Shown here piece by piece: positions 12,276-24,105 of a stretch of 64,000 nucleotides of DNA. Source of the stretch: Penium margaritaceum (lineage: Eukaryota; Streptophyta; Zygnematophyceae; Desmidiales; Peniaceae); NCBI GenBank assembly GCA_023375785.1, contig SZWC01000555.1, forward strand, positions 239,052 to 303,051, written 5' to 3'. Position numbers and translations under genes: made by a program. Each line of letters starts with the position of its first letter. Positions within the stretch are counted from its first letter, which is position 1. The notes beneath the pieces were generated by a model that saw only the letters and a program-made list of their open reading frames with translations, was not told where the DNA came from and ran no database searches.

Positions 12276-12499
12276 AAGATATCAATACGGTTTGCAAAAT
12301 TTCTGTCGACCATTATAGAAAGTGGTCGAACGTGTAAGAACCTATAGGAATGGGGAATTGGAGGTTGGGACATGTGGCCAAAAAGCCTTTGGCCAATCCG
12401 CGTTGAAATCCTAAAGCCGACTCGTGGTGGGCTTTAAAAAAAATGACAGAAATACCCATCCACAAGTTTTAGACACTTTTATCTGTCGAAAACATAACA
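12276..12499 (-). repeat. G3 LTR, second part
   Basis: Continues the LTR interrupted by copia A: TTTCTGTCGACCAT, then a block like GGACATGTGGCCAAAA, ending GAAAACATAACA at 12499. The end TAACA corresponds to TGTTA on the minus strand, the LTR start. A minus-strand purine tract (12500-12515) adjoins, so this is the 3' LTR of G3. Confidence 0.78.
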
Positions 12500-15118
12500 C
12501 TTACATCCCTTTTAGCCACAACACCCCAGTGCGTTAGTAGACACAGGTCAGTACCACCTGTTGTAGCCATCAATTTGATGATCAACATCTTGGAGATTTT
12601 CGTAGGGCTCTCAGTTGTTATGCGCAATGTCGTAGTCGTGCTACTTGACCAGAAAATTTGTAATTCTTACACAATGTCATTGTTTTAAGATGTCTTTGAT
12701 CATGTAATCCGTGTCCCATTCCACTTGAATTGGAGGCAAAGGAGTGATACCTCCGCTGGCAGATCTCTCGCTGGGTCCTTGTAGTGCTTGAGTTTGCTGA
12801 CTTGGAAGACCGGGTGAATCACCATGGTGTCAGGAAGGCAAAGGCAATTGACAACTGGGATTTGCGTGCGCTTGATCCCAAACGGTCCCAACCATCGAGG
12901 TTTGAGCTTTGTGAAGCCTTGTCCATGTAGCTTGATTTATGCGGAGTTCAGTAGGTCGTGATCTCTAGCGCTATATCTTCACTACGATGTTGGTCCACTA
13001 CTCGCTTCTTTGCCGCTTGTGTCTTTGCAATGATCTGGTGTCTTTCCTCTGAGCTCTGGAGTCCTTCCAGTGTTTCCACTTGTTTTAGACCACTTCAAAT
13101 GGGATTTTACCTGTTTTCATGGAATTTATCGAGTTTTATGCAAGTTTTGTGGTTAGTAGTTTTTCCACCCAATCGGTACCATGGGGTTCACATAAAATAC
13201 AGAGAAGTTGTTTCAGCATCTGATTTTGTTGGCTTGGTTTGCCCGTTAGTTTGAGGATGAAATGACATTAACAACTAGATCTTATTTTTGTAATAGGTCA
13301 TCATTTTATACCTAGAACAACTAGTGAAAAAACCGTCTTTGTTGCTGATGAAGGTATGTGGCACTCCATGCAGCTGCACAACCTGATTTACAAACACTCA
13401 TGCTGTTCTTTCTGTAGTGACGATAGTCATTGTCGAGAAAAAGTGAAAAATTTGTGGAAAATCTGTCCACCACCACAAGGATGGCATCATATCCCTCCAG
13501 AGTGATAGAAAATCCCGTCATGTAGTCCATGCTGATCTCGACCCATGGCTCTGTCAAAACAGGGGGAGGTTAGAGTAGCCCTTGTGGCCTCATATTGACA
13601 AGGTTGATGCTGTTGATAAGTGTCGCATGATTTGCGAAATACTACCACGTTCCATCAATAGTACTTCGCCGGCTCCTTGAGCGTCTTTTCCTTGATGAAA
13701 GGTCCACCTGGACCAGTGTCGTGGCACTCCCCCAATGGCATTATTTGTAGCTCCTTGTTTGGTGGTATGGCGTCTTGACGAGTGAATTGTTGTTGCCAGT
13801 AGGGATCGTCGAAGTAGAACTTGGACTGGTCATCTCCGCTGAAATCCTTGTAACCCCTAGCAAAGAGCCTCGCAAGGCACGGGACTCATTTAACAAGTCA
13901 TGTACTGATCTCGGTCATCAAACCTAGTTTTCGACTTAGAACATCCACTAGATTTGCTTCTCCAAATCGGTACTCAAGATCGTCAATGAACTTGGACTCG
14001 AGGAACTCCATCCATTAAGTTTATCGACGATTCAGATCTTGTTGAGTTTTGAGATACTTCAGCGCATGGTGGTTGGTGTAGATGACACATCACCGGTATT
14101 CAAGATAACACTGTCACTTTTCAAAGGTATGTAAGACCACTAGCATCTCTTTTTTGTGCATCGCATGGTTCAAATCCGGCCGGGTAGTTTTTGTGACATA
14201 TATGTGACATGTTTTCCTCCACCACAATTATCTTGGAGGATAATTTCTCTCATTGCTTGATTGAACACGTCAATGGCCATGATAGAATCCACCATTCGAT
14301 CCACTAATCATGAGGCTGGCACCAAGGTCAGAGCATATCTCAAAGAGTGAAACATTTCATTTTCGCTGTTCTCCTAGCTCCACTTGGTGGCTTTAAGAGT
14401 GAGATCGGAGAGAGGCACTAACACTTGGGCATAGTCCTTGACGATTCAATAGTAGTAGTTATAAAAATCCCCAAAACACCTCTAAGTCCCAAAAAATGGT
14501 CAACGTCAGTCAATCGGTGGCTGCTTCCACTTATTTTGAGTCCAGGGTTGTTCGTCTACCGCCAATGATTTCGCCCCAAACCTTGATCGAATGGTGACCA
14601 AAGTTGCACTTCATCAGTCCTCTATAAATTTTTGTTCTTTGTGAAACTTGATTAATTTTTTTAAGATGCCCATTGTGCTCCTCTGGGGTCTGGATGTACA
14701 CATGAATATCATCAAGATATAGGACTAGAGGCCCCCATACAAAAAAAAAATGTTGTTCATTGCTGCCGTGAATGTTACAGGGGACATTTGTGAGTCCAAA
14801 CCGTAAAGCAGTGTACTTTAAGTGCCTACACCTGGTGTGAAACACATTATTTTTGGTGTCCTTGTCATGCATGCAGATCCGATGATGGCCACTGCATGGG
14901 TCAATTCTGGTGAAAGTTCCTGCCCCACGGAGTTGGTAAACAATATCATCTGCTCATGGAAATGGATAACGATTCTTCTTGGTGATGTCATTCAATGCTC
15001 GATAATCCTCACACATTGGCATCTCACCAGTCTTTGTAATAAAAAGTACAGTTGCAGTGTAGGATGGCTTGACGAACCACTGACCAAGCATCTTATCCAG
15101 AAAAGCCGAGAAAACTGA
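12500..15118 (-). mobile_element. Ty3/gypsy element G3, internal part, 5' truncated
   Basis: From the polypurine tract (12500-12515) inward, the minus strand shows the chromodomain-side segment (12700-12891, with HPVFQVSKLKHYKDP), integrase (13321-13557, with EISMDYMTG and EGYDAILVVVDRFS), RNase H/tether (about 13880-14450) and RT (14531-14872). The RT keeps YLDD within LVLYLDDIHVY, unlike its relatives. All frames are broken. At 15118 homology stops at the join with a + strand copia fragment, so gag, protease and the 5' LTR of G3 are absent. Confidence 0.8.
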
Positions 15119-15865
15119 CATGGTAGGCATTGCATATCAGTCAGCAGTGGACGGTCTGATGTATTTCATGGTTTCCACCCGACCAGATAAAGCCCATGTT
15201 GTTGGGTAGGTGAACAGGTTTGTGGCCAACCCTGGTCCACTACACTGGCAGGCTATGACGTGCATCGTACGCCACCTTAAGGGGAAACGACATGTGAGGC
15301 TCCAGTTAAGAGGCCTCTCTGGATCTGCATCACTTCATCTCATGTGCTACACCGACGCTAATTGAGGAGGCAGGTGCAACAACAGAAAGTCCACCTCAGG
15401 CTTTGTGTGTATGCTAAACGGAGGTGCTGTCAGTTGGCCATGCCGCAAGCAGTAATGTGTCTATTTGTCAATAGCTGAAGCAATTTACATCACCTTGGCT
15501 GAGGTGTGTAGAGAGATATAATGGTTACATAACTTGCTATCTGATATGAGGACACCACAGGCAACGGCAACGGTCATCAAGGTTGACAACATGAGCGCCA
15601 CTGACATTTCCAAGTACCTAACCCTCTCCAGGCACACATAGCATGTTGAAATCCACTACCACTATGGTCGGGACTTGGTATGCAAGAAGGAAGTGGAGCT
15701 CGAGTACTTTGTTACCAAGCTTAACCAGACCGAAATGCTTACGAATGCACTAGACAAGGATCTCCACCAGGAAGGCAGGCAAGGTATCGGCATGATCAAC
15801 GCAGGTGATGAAGAATAATCATGGTAGCTGATGCAAGGTGCAACAGAGTGATTTATTAAATGTGT
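15119..15865 (+). pseudogene. Copia fragment: RT C-terminus and RNase H
   Basis: A + strand remnant of the end of a copia pol. It reads GIAYQSAVDGLMYFMV, NRFVANPGPLHWQA, LMCYTDAN, KSTSGFVCMLNGGAVSW, and ends GMINAGDEE with a stop near 15818. It resembles copia B and C but is full of stops. It lies head to head with copia B: 15125-15460 is an imperfect inverted copy of the segment reading down from about 16210 to 15869. Confidence 0.8.
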
Positions 15866-15868
15866 TTG

Positions 15869-16937
15869 AGAGATACATTCCTGCTTGCAACTTGTCCAAC
15901 TGACTGCACCTCCACTCAACATACACACAAAGCCGGAGGTAGATTTTCTGTCATCGATATTCCCTCTCCAATCAGCATCGGTGTAGCACATGAGACGGAG
16001 TGACGTGGATCCAGCAATGCCTCCAAACTGGAGCCCCACGTGCCGCATCCCCTGAAGGTAGTGCATGATGCGCTTCACGGCCTGCCAGTGAAGTGGACCG
16101 GGATTGGCCACAAACCGGCTCACCTGCCCAACAGCATGGGCTATATCGGGTCGGGTGGCCACCATGGCATACATCAGACTGTCCACTCCAGACTGATATG
16201 GGATTCCCAGCATGTCAGTTTTATCCGCTTCGTTGGATGGGGACATGGAGGTGGAGATTTTGCACTCCAAGCTCATGGGTGTGCTGGCAGGTTTGCAATC
16301 TACCATGTCGTATTGTTTGAGAATGGAGTCGATGTATTTTGTCTGGTTCAGGCTGATGGTATCTGCTGCTCTGTCGCGCTTGATGGCAATTCCAAGATAG
16401 AAGTCAACGGGACCCATGTCCTTCATCTCAAATCTGCTACTCAGCTACCCCTTGAGATCGTCTAGCAGCTGCGTCGGAGAAGAGCATCAGGTCATCAACG
16501 TACAAGGCGGCCAACATATTCCCTTTGTCACTCTCATGTACGTACATGCTAAGGTCATTGTCGCAGTGCATGAAGGACTCCTTGGCCATGAACGTGTCCA
16601 TCTCTTGGTACCAAAATCTTGGCGCTTGTTTTAGCCCATACAGTGCCTTCACCAACCTGCACACCTTGTCCTCAGGAGCATCAACCCCCTCCGAAACCTC
16701 CATCAATACCTCCTTGTCAAGTTTGTTATAAAGGAAGGCTGTCTTGACATCCATCTGATGGACCTCCATGTTCTCGGCAGCAGCAATGGCGAGCATTGAC
16801 CGGATGGAGGCACACGTCACAACTGGATCAAAGGTCTCATCGTACTCTGCGCCAAGCCGTAGGGAGAACCCCTTTGCTACCACCCGTGCCTTGTACTTGT
16901 CTATCTTGCCATCTTGTTTCATTTTTACTTTCAGCAC
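15869..16937 (-). pseudogene. Copia B reverse transcriptase and partial RNase H
   Basis: RT at 16437-16937 reads KYKARVVAKGFSLRLGAEYD, HQMDVKTAFLYNKLDKEV, ALYGLKQAPRFWYQEMD and the active site LYVDDLMLF, which is intact. A frameshift near 16430 leads to 15869-16426, with MKDMGPVDFYLG, YTDADW and KSTSGFVCML of RNase H. The Trp codon at 16938-16940 in the conserved GSKW motif is TGA, the same codon that is TAG in copia A. Confidence 0.88.
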
Positions 16938-18396
16938 TCACTTGGACCCCACAACGTGAGCCCCGGCAGGTCTGTCCACCAGCACCCATGTCCCATTCTC
17001 TTCGATGGAGTTGAGTTCACTGTGAATTGCTTCGTCCCACTCTGCTTTGTCAGGCCAAGTGAGTGCCTCTGCGACAGACATTGGCTCCTCTTGAACCAAG
17101 AATGAATGGTTGAAGCCTATCCATTCACGCCTATCTACTTCGTAATGCTGTCGAGGTACTTTGAGGCATGAACTGCTCCTTGAACCTGCTGGCTGGTGCT
17201 GTTGATGTGGAGGCTGGAGGTCTGGTTCATCGTTGATTATGGAAGAGGCATCCTCCTCATTTTCCGGAGGATCGGATACGTCATAAATAGAGTCTGATTC
17301 CTCTGAGTCATCTTCATGAGCTTCTCTCCTTGTTGCAGCACCTATCCCATGCAATTGTGCTGGTACTTCATCTCCCTCTTCAAGGAGAGTGAACCACACT
17401 CCCTGTTTTGGAGCGTTCTCGAGTCCGAGATGCTCTCCCTTACTCATAGACCTTTTTGTGGAAATCTACGTCTTGGCTGCAGATGACCTTCTTGGCTCCT
17501 TGGTCCCACAGTTGATAAGCTTTGTGGGCGGTGTCATAGCCGATGAAAATACACTTTCGTGCTCTTGCATTGAGCTTTCCAGGGCCCTCACCAGCCTGGA
17601 CCTTGGCAAACCCGGTGCAACCGAACACCTTTAGATGGGAGGCGTCCGGCTTCCTGCCTGACCATGCTTCTTGAGGCGTCTTCAGCTGCTGTATTCGCTT
17701 CTTCTTGCCTCTCCTTCGTAGAGCGACTGCAGGTGTGAGGTTCACAAGGTAGTTAGCCGTACGTGCTGCTTCAGCCCAGAGCCTAGGAGGTAGCTTGGTG
17801 TCAAAGAGCATGCACCTTGTCATGCCTAGGAGCGTCTGGTTCATCCTCTCTGCTACGCCATTGCTTTGAGGTGAGTAGGGCGTAGTTTTCTGGTGCTCAA
17901 TGCTCTGTGTCTTGAGGCACTCCCTGCAGGCTTCGTACTCTCCTCCATTTTCCATCCTGAATGCCTTCACCTTCTTTCCACTCTGTCGCTCAACCACACC
18001 GACGAAAGCTTGCAGATTCTCCTTCACCTCACTTTTCTTTTTGAGAAAGTATATCCACACCTTGCGACTCTTGTCGTCAATGCTTGTGAGGAAATATCTT
18101 CTGCCTCCATTTGACGATATGCGAAAGGGACTGCACACGTCAGAGTTTACAAGGTCAAGAGGTGCGAGAGCACGCATGCCATTTCGCTTTAAGGGTTTCC
18201 TTTTTGCCTTGCCTTGAAGGCATGGCTCACACATGATCCCGGCTCCCTCCGCCTCATCACCTAGCTCCATCCCACGTACTAGCTCCTGCTTCTCCATGAG
18301 CTCCAATGTGTGATGAGCCACGTGCTCAAAGCGCATGTGCCACAAGTTCTTGGAGGATGTGCATAGGGTTAAATGAATAGCCCCCGGTGGTTGCAT
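16938..18396 (-). pseudogene. Copia B integrase and linker
   Basis: The ORF at 17440-18396 (318 codons) has the pre-integrase HHCC-type region (WHMRFEHVAHHTLEL, then CEPCLQGKAKRK) and the integrase core with NSDVC, SIDDKSRKVW and PYSPQSNGVAERMNQTLLG, so the Asp-Asp-Glu triad remains. It ends with the conserved GYDTAHKAYQLWD segment. The frame at 16938-17447 is the acidic linker before RT (ALTWPDKAEWDEA, then DRPAGAHVVGSK). One frameshift joins the two near 17440. Confidence 0.88.
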
Positions 18397-18868
18397 TTGC
18401 TTGCGGTTTTATTGCTAAATCGTCTGCTGTGACTGCTTCCGCTGATCCAAAATTTGCCTCATCATCTGAATCTACGTCATTTCTCTCCTCATCATCACTC
18501 TCGACCGAAGGTTCAGCCGTTGAAGTTGTCGTTTTGTTCTGTAAGACGTAGAGTCCATCAACGGAAGGAACCTGTGCGACAATCTTCTTGGCAGAGTAGG
18601 AGATGTTGATGTCCTTGGTAGGGAGTATCACCGCTTCCTTCTCTCTGAAGACCACTGTCATGCCATGGTCTGTTATCTTAGAGACAGAGAGAAGGTTGGC
18701 TGTGAAGGAGGGCAAGTAGACCACCCCCTCTAGCTTGAGGTCGGAATCTCCACCATTGACACCCACTGTGACATGCTTGTCACCAATCCCCTCAGCTGCC
18801 TGAACCTTGCCGTTGGCAACTCTGAAGTTCTTGTTGCATGGAGCAAGAGAGATGAAGTCTCTCTTCTC
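18326..18868 (-). pseudogene. Copia B protease region
   Basis: Continues the gag frame after a TAA at 18869-18871. The protease motif normally LDSGATxH reads LDWGTNEH at the end of the preceding open stretch: the catalytic Asp is kept but the Ser is Trp. After it come VVYLPSFTANLLSVSKITD and VPSVDGLYVLQ, typical of the copia protease/pre-integrase segment. Confidence 0.82.
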
Positions 18869-19882
18869 TTAAGTGGTGTGCTCGTTTGTGCCCCAGTCAA
18901 GGTCGTAACCTCCTGGCCTGAGTATTGCCCTCCCTTTGTTGGAGGCACACTCAGCCATCAAGCTTGTGGGATCCTTCCCACCATTTCCCCCTCGCCATTC
19001 GTCCCTATCTCCTCCCTCTCTCTTGGGTGCATGGCCCTCTCGAGCCCAGTGTCCAGCCTTGCCACAGTTATGGCAGTTTCCTTGGTGCTTTTCACCCATT
19101 TCTCTGTTGCTAGTACTGTTGTTTCCCTTGTACCCAGAGGAGGAGGTATTGCGGAAGGTGCCGCTGCTCAGTGAGGCAAAGGCAGCCATGTTTGCTTCAC
19201 TGCTGCGACGATGCATGGCTTCATTTTGCACATACTCAGAGATGGTGGTGTAGGAAACTAGATCTTCAGTCCACCCTCCAATCACCGTTATCATGGGGCC
19301 CCAAGTTTCCAGTAGCGTCATCAGCAAAATCATGGCCTGCATGTCAGATTTCAGGTCCCACTCCATGCCGGTGGCTTGTTGCAAGAGTGTCTCAAACTTC
19401 TGCATAAAGACGGAGACATCATCCCCTTCACCAAGCCTCATGCTGATGAGGTTTTGTAGAACGAAGACATGCTTGGCAAGTGAAGAGGACTGAAACACCT
19501 TGCTGAGTTTGGCGTATGCCGCGGCTGCCACTGTTCAACCGTTGTTATGTGAAAGGACTGAGGTTTGTATGGAGGACACAAGAATGGCGAGAGCCTTCTT
19601 GTTGAGCTTGACCCATACCACAAGATCAGCACCCTCCTCCTTTGGTGCTGGGATAGATCCGTCAAAACATCCTAGCAGATCTCTCTCATCCATGATGATC
19701 TCAAACTGCCACTTCCAGAGCGCAAACCCCTCTCCATCAAACTTGAGGATGGGCGAATGATTCCCTGGTTCCCCTGTCCCTGCCATCCCTACAACTACAA
19801 CTGCTACAGTTGCTGCACCTGTTGCTAATGCCGATGAACCTGTGTTTGAAGCCGCTGTAGGCTGCTGGTGAGAAGAGGACAC
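18869..19882 (-). pseudogene. Copia B gag
   Basis: Two in-frame stretches (19538-19882 and 18872-19534) separated by a single TGA at 19535-19537. The N-terminal part has FDGEGFALWKWQFEIIMD (UBN2-type copia gag). The central part has FVLQNLISMRLGEGDDVSVF and GGWTEDLVSYTTISEYV. The zinc knuckle CHNCGKAGHWAREGH lacks the last Cys (Gly). The most likely start is the Met at 19882, which lies about 220 bp after the primer site. Confidence 0.87.
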
Positions 19883-20099
19883 CGGTTCCCGTGTTCACAT
19901 TGGCCGTTGCAAACAGATGTAGGCTGATGTAAGCTGATGTAGGCTGATGTCAGCTCCCAAAGGTAGAAAGGTGCAGATGTGTTGCATTCCCCTCCTGCTG
20001 ATGTTGCCCTGCAAACAGAGAAGTTGGGTGAGAGCGAAGGTGCTCTCACTGCTTATGACCTTAGTGGTTGCGTGCGTGAAACTTCCTTAACCAGAGGAG

Positions 20100-20113
20100 T
20101 GGGCCCATAACCC
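20100..20113 (-). promoter_or_regulatory. Copia B primer site, half-tRNA type
   Basis: The minus strand reads GGGTTATGGGCCCA, a 14/14 match to the complement of the initiator tRNA-Met anticodon stem-loop. It is 2 nt (AA) from the LTR end, the same spacing as copia A and C. Confidence 0.88.
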
Positions 20114-20115
20114 TT

Positions 20116-21163
20116 TGTTAGCTACTGAGCTAACCACCTCTGGCAGAGAAGCCGCAAAACCGAAAAGATCACAAAGGTTTTTAGGCCTTCTTCCTTTGTT
20201 GACATGTGTCATGCACCCCAAACATAATCAGGCATACACTTCACCTTCAACAGTACTAATGCCTTAGCATTACATCTCAAGAAGAGCTCATGTCGTCAAT
20301 ACGTAAGAGAGCATCAAGCAAGGGTTGATTGATCAGCATGCGAGACAAGTCCTATATTACTGTCTGTCCAGTCCTAGAACTCAAAACGCACATTCCTGGG
20401 AAGTGGCCTCAACCAGCCACATCACCAATAGACTTGCACTGTGGGCTTGACACATAAGCATCCTAGTGTCAAGGTGACAGACCAACTATGTAGCATCGAA
20501 GAAGCTACGGAATTTCTTTCTTGGAAGCTTCCATAGCAAACAAGATGTGCATGGGGCCAGGATCGAACTCATGACCTCTCACTTGGCCAAATCAACAAAA
20601 TGGCCAAGGTAACCACTCACCCACATGGTGTACTCACAGGTCATATCTCACAAGAGACAGAGCATAGTTGAGTCACACTACAACGGATCTAGGGGTCATA
20701 CCTCCACAAGGGGCAGAGTATTCTTGATCCGTCCTACGACACTGAACAAGGGGCAAAAACATTCAACAGCTGCAAGCAACAGTACAAACGTCAGAAGTGA
20801 CTACATTATCTATACTTCACGGATTGAAGTGCTATAAAGTGTGTTGGAGAACTCGAACAATTCTCTACTTGGGGGAGTCTTTTCCTTCCAGCCTCTCCTC
20901 ACCTCTAGGGGACTAGGGGGATTTTTGTGGGGTGTGGTGGGGAGTTCCTACTCCCAAAAACCACAAAATCCTCCCCATGTACAAGGCTCCTTCCTCCCTC
21001 CCTCATCCAAAAATTGGGGCAATTTCCTTCCCTAAGATCAGGGACTCTCATGACCTGAGAGCACCCTAAAAAGGAGGGTGTCCCCTTAACCGAAAGGGGA
21101 AACCCTCCTGTGTGACCGCACACGGGAGGGTGTTTTGACCGTACTCCAACACTGTTGGTTCAA
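20116..21163 (-). repeat. Copia B 5' LTR (outer edge uncertain)
   Basis: The inner edge is fixed by the primer site: the minus strand ends GCTAACA at 20116. The best outer edge is 21163, where the minus strand starts TGTTGGAGTACGG, giving 1048 bp, in the range of the other copia LTRs here. A minus-strand TATA-like CTTTATAGC (about 20830-20838) supports promoter polarity. The segment 20841-21163 has inverted ends (TGTTGGAG ... CTCCAACA) and could instead be a separate insertion. The 3' LTR is missing, so this cannot be checked within the window. Confidence 0.5.
20549..20629 (-). other. tRNA-like pol III module in copia B LTR
   Basis: The minus strand has an A-box-like TGGGTGAGTGGTT (20611-20623) and a B box GTTCGATCC (20560-20568) that fits GWTCRANNC exactly, at tRNA-like spacing. 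Between them CTTGGCC ... GGCCAAG makes a 7-bp anticodon-type stem with an enlarged loop, and CATG-GG/CCCATG can pair as an acceptor-like stem. It is not a normal tRNA gene. It may be a tRNA-derived SINE head or a built-in part of the LTR. Confidence 0.55.
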
Positions 21164-21578
21164 GGAAGACGCCGCCAAGGGACGCGAGACGTGCAAAAGA
21201 CTCAAGAGGAGGCCAAGGAAGACAAGAAGACCAAGGGAGGACAAGAAGTTAGAAGAGGGAGTGAAGTGGTTACTAGGACTTGCTAAAACTCCTTTTCATG
21301 TCTGTACCCTTGTTTTGTGAGCGGCTCTCACATTTGTTTTTTTCATTGCCTTGTACTCTAATTTTCTATTTTCCTAGGTACTAACTCTTGCCAATCGCCG
21401 TGAGTCACGGCTTAGGAAGACTAGTTCCAAAAACCACGCCCTTGTGTCGACGTGGCAGCCTAAGAACATAGAAATTAAATTTCTAATTGCCTCACCGACT
21501 GTGAGAGCAAGACGTAGGAGGCGATTCCTCCTCAAAGTTATGGGGTGACCCTCACAATGATCTTCACGTGCTAGTTGC

Positions 21579-23646
21579 ATGGGCGATAGGATGGCAAGTG
21601 CCGGACCGTCCAAGACCAACAAGGGGAAGGTGGTGACGGCCTCACCACACGCCCTCGGCGGACTCCGTTGAGTTTTAGGAGCCGCCGTCGCGAGCATGGT
21701 TGCCAAACCAAAGGCAACCGTGCCGCCTAAGGCAGCCGACGCCAACCTTAGCGACACCGAGAAGCGTACGGAAGCCAAAAAAAGTGCTCAACGAGCATGT
21801 CGATGCGCACGTGGATGACCCCCACGCGACGGACAATATGATAGAGGAGGATCTCCCAGAGGGAGACCCCGACGAAGAGCACAACACCGACGATGACAAA
21901 GGCGACAAGAATTGCGACCATCACCATCGTCGTGCAGCAAACTAGAGCTGATTGCTTGAGAGGGGCAAGGTGCTTGCCGTATTGCCTGAAGTTGCCGACG
22001 TCAGTGAGGCTGCCGAGAGCAGCAAAGGTGCCGAAAGCACTCATGCGGGAAGTTCTTGTGAGAACAAGCCGGACGATGTCGTCGTGAAGGCAATTCGCGA
22101 TGACCGCCATAGGCTTGCTGAGTTTGCTGCTGAGGCGGCGGGTTGACTCAAGATCACCACCGATGGTGGAGGTATGGCACCACTCGAAGGAGTGGGGGTG
22201 GATCCCCCTTCCTACGATGTGGCTACAATGGGATAGGAGAGCGCCCATTCAAGTGTTGTCACTGACGACAGCCTCCTCCGAAAGATGGGAATCTTTGGAG
22301 GCGTGTACGCGAACTGTACCCTCTTATACTAGGTAAAGATGCATGGACAATGCGGCGCCCTAGAGGCTATCGCCGATGCTTTGATAACATCAGAGCTCAA
22401 ATTATCATTCGCCAACCTGTTGGCCCACGTTGGACAGAGCATCACGGACCTGGACCGTGATCGCCAGTTGCAACGCCTGGCCACCCATGAGGCAAGCCGG
22501 TGATGCAACAGCCTCGACAACGTATTGTAGAGCGTGACCCAGGTGCAGATACAACAGCAAGTGCAGAGTGCCGCAGCTGCTGATGCCACTGCTGGTGGAA
22601 GCGACGACTTGCCTACCTTGACGACTTCGGGGCCGGTCATGAACACATGCTTCCTCCATAGTGTGGAGATCGTCCGGAAGGACGTGAAGCTGACCGATGG
22701 GCTGAATAGCATGTGGCACATTCTACGTGTCCACAAGGCTCCACTCAGCTAGTGGGATGACCTTGCCACGACACGGCTTGAAGACAAGCTCTTCAAGTAT
22801 GTGGTCAAGGAGTGGACTGCGTAGCAGTTGCACCTCGAGTAGAAGCCCATGTCGTGGGAGACCTTCTCCACGATTATGCGTAAGAAGTGCATCCAACGTG
22901 AGGAGGCGCAGCGCGCCTTCCACAAAATCAAGCACTTTAGGTTGCTGGGTGGCTCACTCAAAGCCTAGTTGAACGACTTCACCTCACTCATGGAGGAAGC
23001 TCAGAGCTTCACTGAGGACGATGGAACTCAGACCTTCAAGTACCCAAAGTGCATGCTCTTGGAGTACTTGCGTGACGGCCTTGCCAATAAGAAGCTGAAG
23101 GACAAGACCACCACAATGGCAACCAGCCAAGCTTGGACAAGCTGGAGGGCATTACGAGACTACGTGAGTGAGGTTTATTCAGCGAACCCGAAGCACCACT
23201 CAGACGCACGGCCGAACGCGCATGCACAACAAGGCTGCGAGATGTGCATGGTCGCTATGGGGGCTGGAGGAGCAGCCAGACAGTAGGACGGGGCTAAGGA
23301 CAAGCAGCCTGTAAACCCTCTAGTCAAGAAGACTGGCGGGTACAAAATCCCAAACCACAAGCGCAGCCGCAACAACGACGAGCTATAGGTGGCGCGTGAG
23401 CATTGCAACACAGCATTCTGCAAAGGACTCTGCCACAACTGCATGAAGCCTGGTCACCTTTGGGTTCAGTGCCCTAGGGCTGGTGGTGGTGGACAAGAGC
23501 TTCCGGCGTTAGCCGCAGCAGCAGTGCCTCGTGGGGAGGGTGCAGCAGGAGGCCGCGGACAAGGCCGTGGACAGGGTCACGGTCGTCGTAATGGGCCCGG
23601 CCGTGGTAACAGAAAAGGCCGTGGGGCAGGTTTTCTCCACCCCTGA
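21579..23646 (+). pseudogene. G4 gag remnant
   Basis: A possible start at 21579 (MGDRMASAGPSKTNKGK) is followed by a stop-rich region. From 22534 the frames read as a retrotransposon gag: the coiled 22534-22752 stretch, then 22969-23286 (RDGLANKKLKDKTTTMATSQ). The nucleocapsid at 23389-23646 has CHNCMKPGHLWVQC, a complete CX2CX4HX4C zinc knuckle, then a Gly/Arg-rich RNA-binding tail (GRGQGRGQGHGRRNGPGRG). Split by stops at several positions. Confidence 0.75.
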
Positions 23647-24105
23647 GTGACGTTAGTGGGGACAACTCGGGGGTAAAAATGGACCACAAGTGTGGGTTCA
23701 GGTTTTCAGACGAGGATGTTAATCATTTTGAATTTTGACGAGTTCCAATTTCTCTATCGTTTTCTCCGCTCCTATTCAATCTCATTCTACACTTGCTGAT
23801 CGACATTGCCCACTAAATCTCGCATCTCCGGACGAGATGCATCATTGAACCTGCTTAGTGGTGGTGACACTGACCACTGTGTAAGAATTGTGTAACACAT
23901 TGATTGAAGCAAACACACTCAAAGAGATGATTTCAATCACGTTTGCAATACCTTTAGTCGACGATTTTGACTCAGTGAAATTTACAGATTGGAAGGTGCT
24001 AGCCAAATTCACATGTGCCCACAAGATTTGGAATCGAGTAGGTGAATCATGGGAGTTGCGGAGTCCGCCACCTAGATTCGGTGTTTATCACAAAATCGGC
24101 TTGCC

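Larger units (their letters stand above)
15866..21163 (-). mobile_element. Ty1/copia element B, 3' truncated
   Basis: Minus-strand copia element with a probable 5' LTR at 20116-21163, primer site 20100-20113, gag 18869-19882, protease 18326-18868, integrase 17440-18396, RT 16437-16937 and RNase H from 16426 down to about 15869, where homology stops after KQECIS. The rest of RNase H and the 3' LTR are missing. Gag-pol is among the best preserved in the window, with few stops and about three shifts. Confidence 0.85.

Noticed and set aside
20841-21163. Independent 323-bp element with TGTTGGAG/CTCCAACA ends
   Set aside because: It has no target duplication, and a minus-strand TATA box beside it fits the U3 part of the copia B LTR. 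Left as part of that LTR with low confidence.
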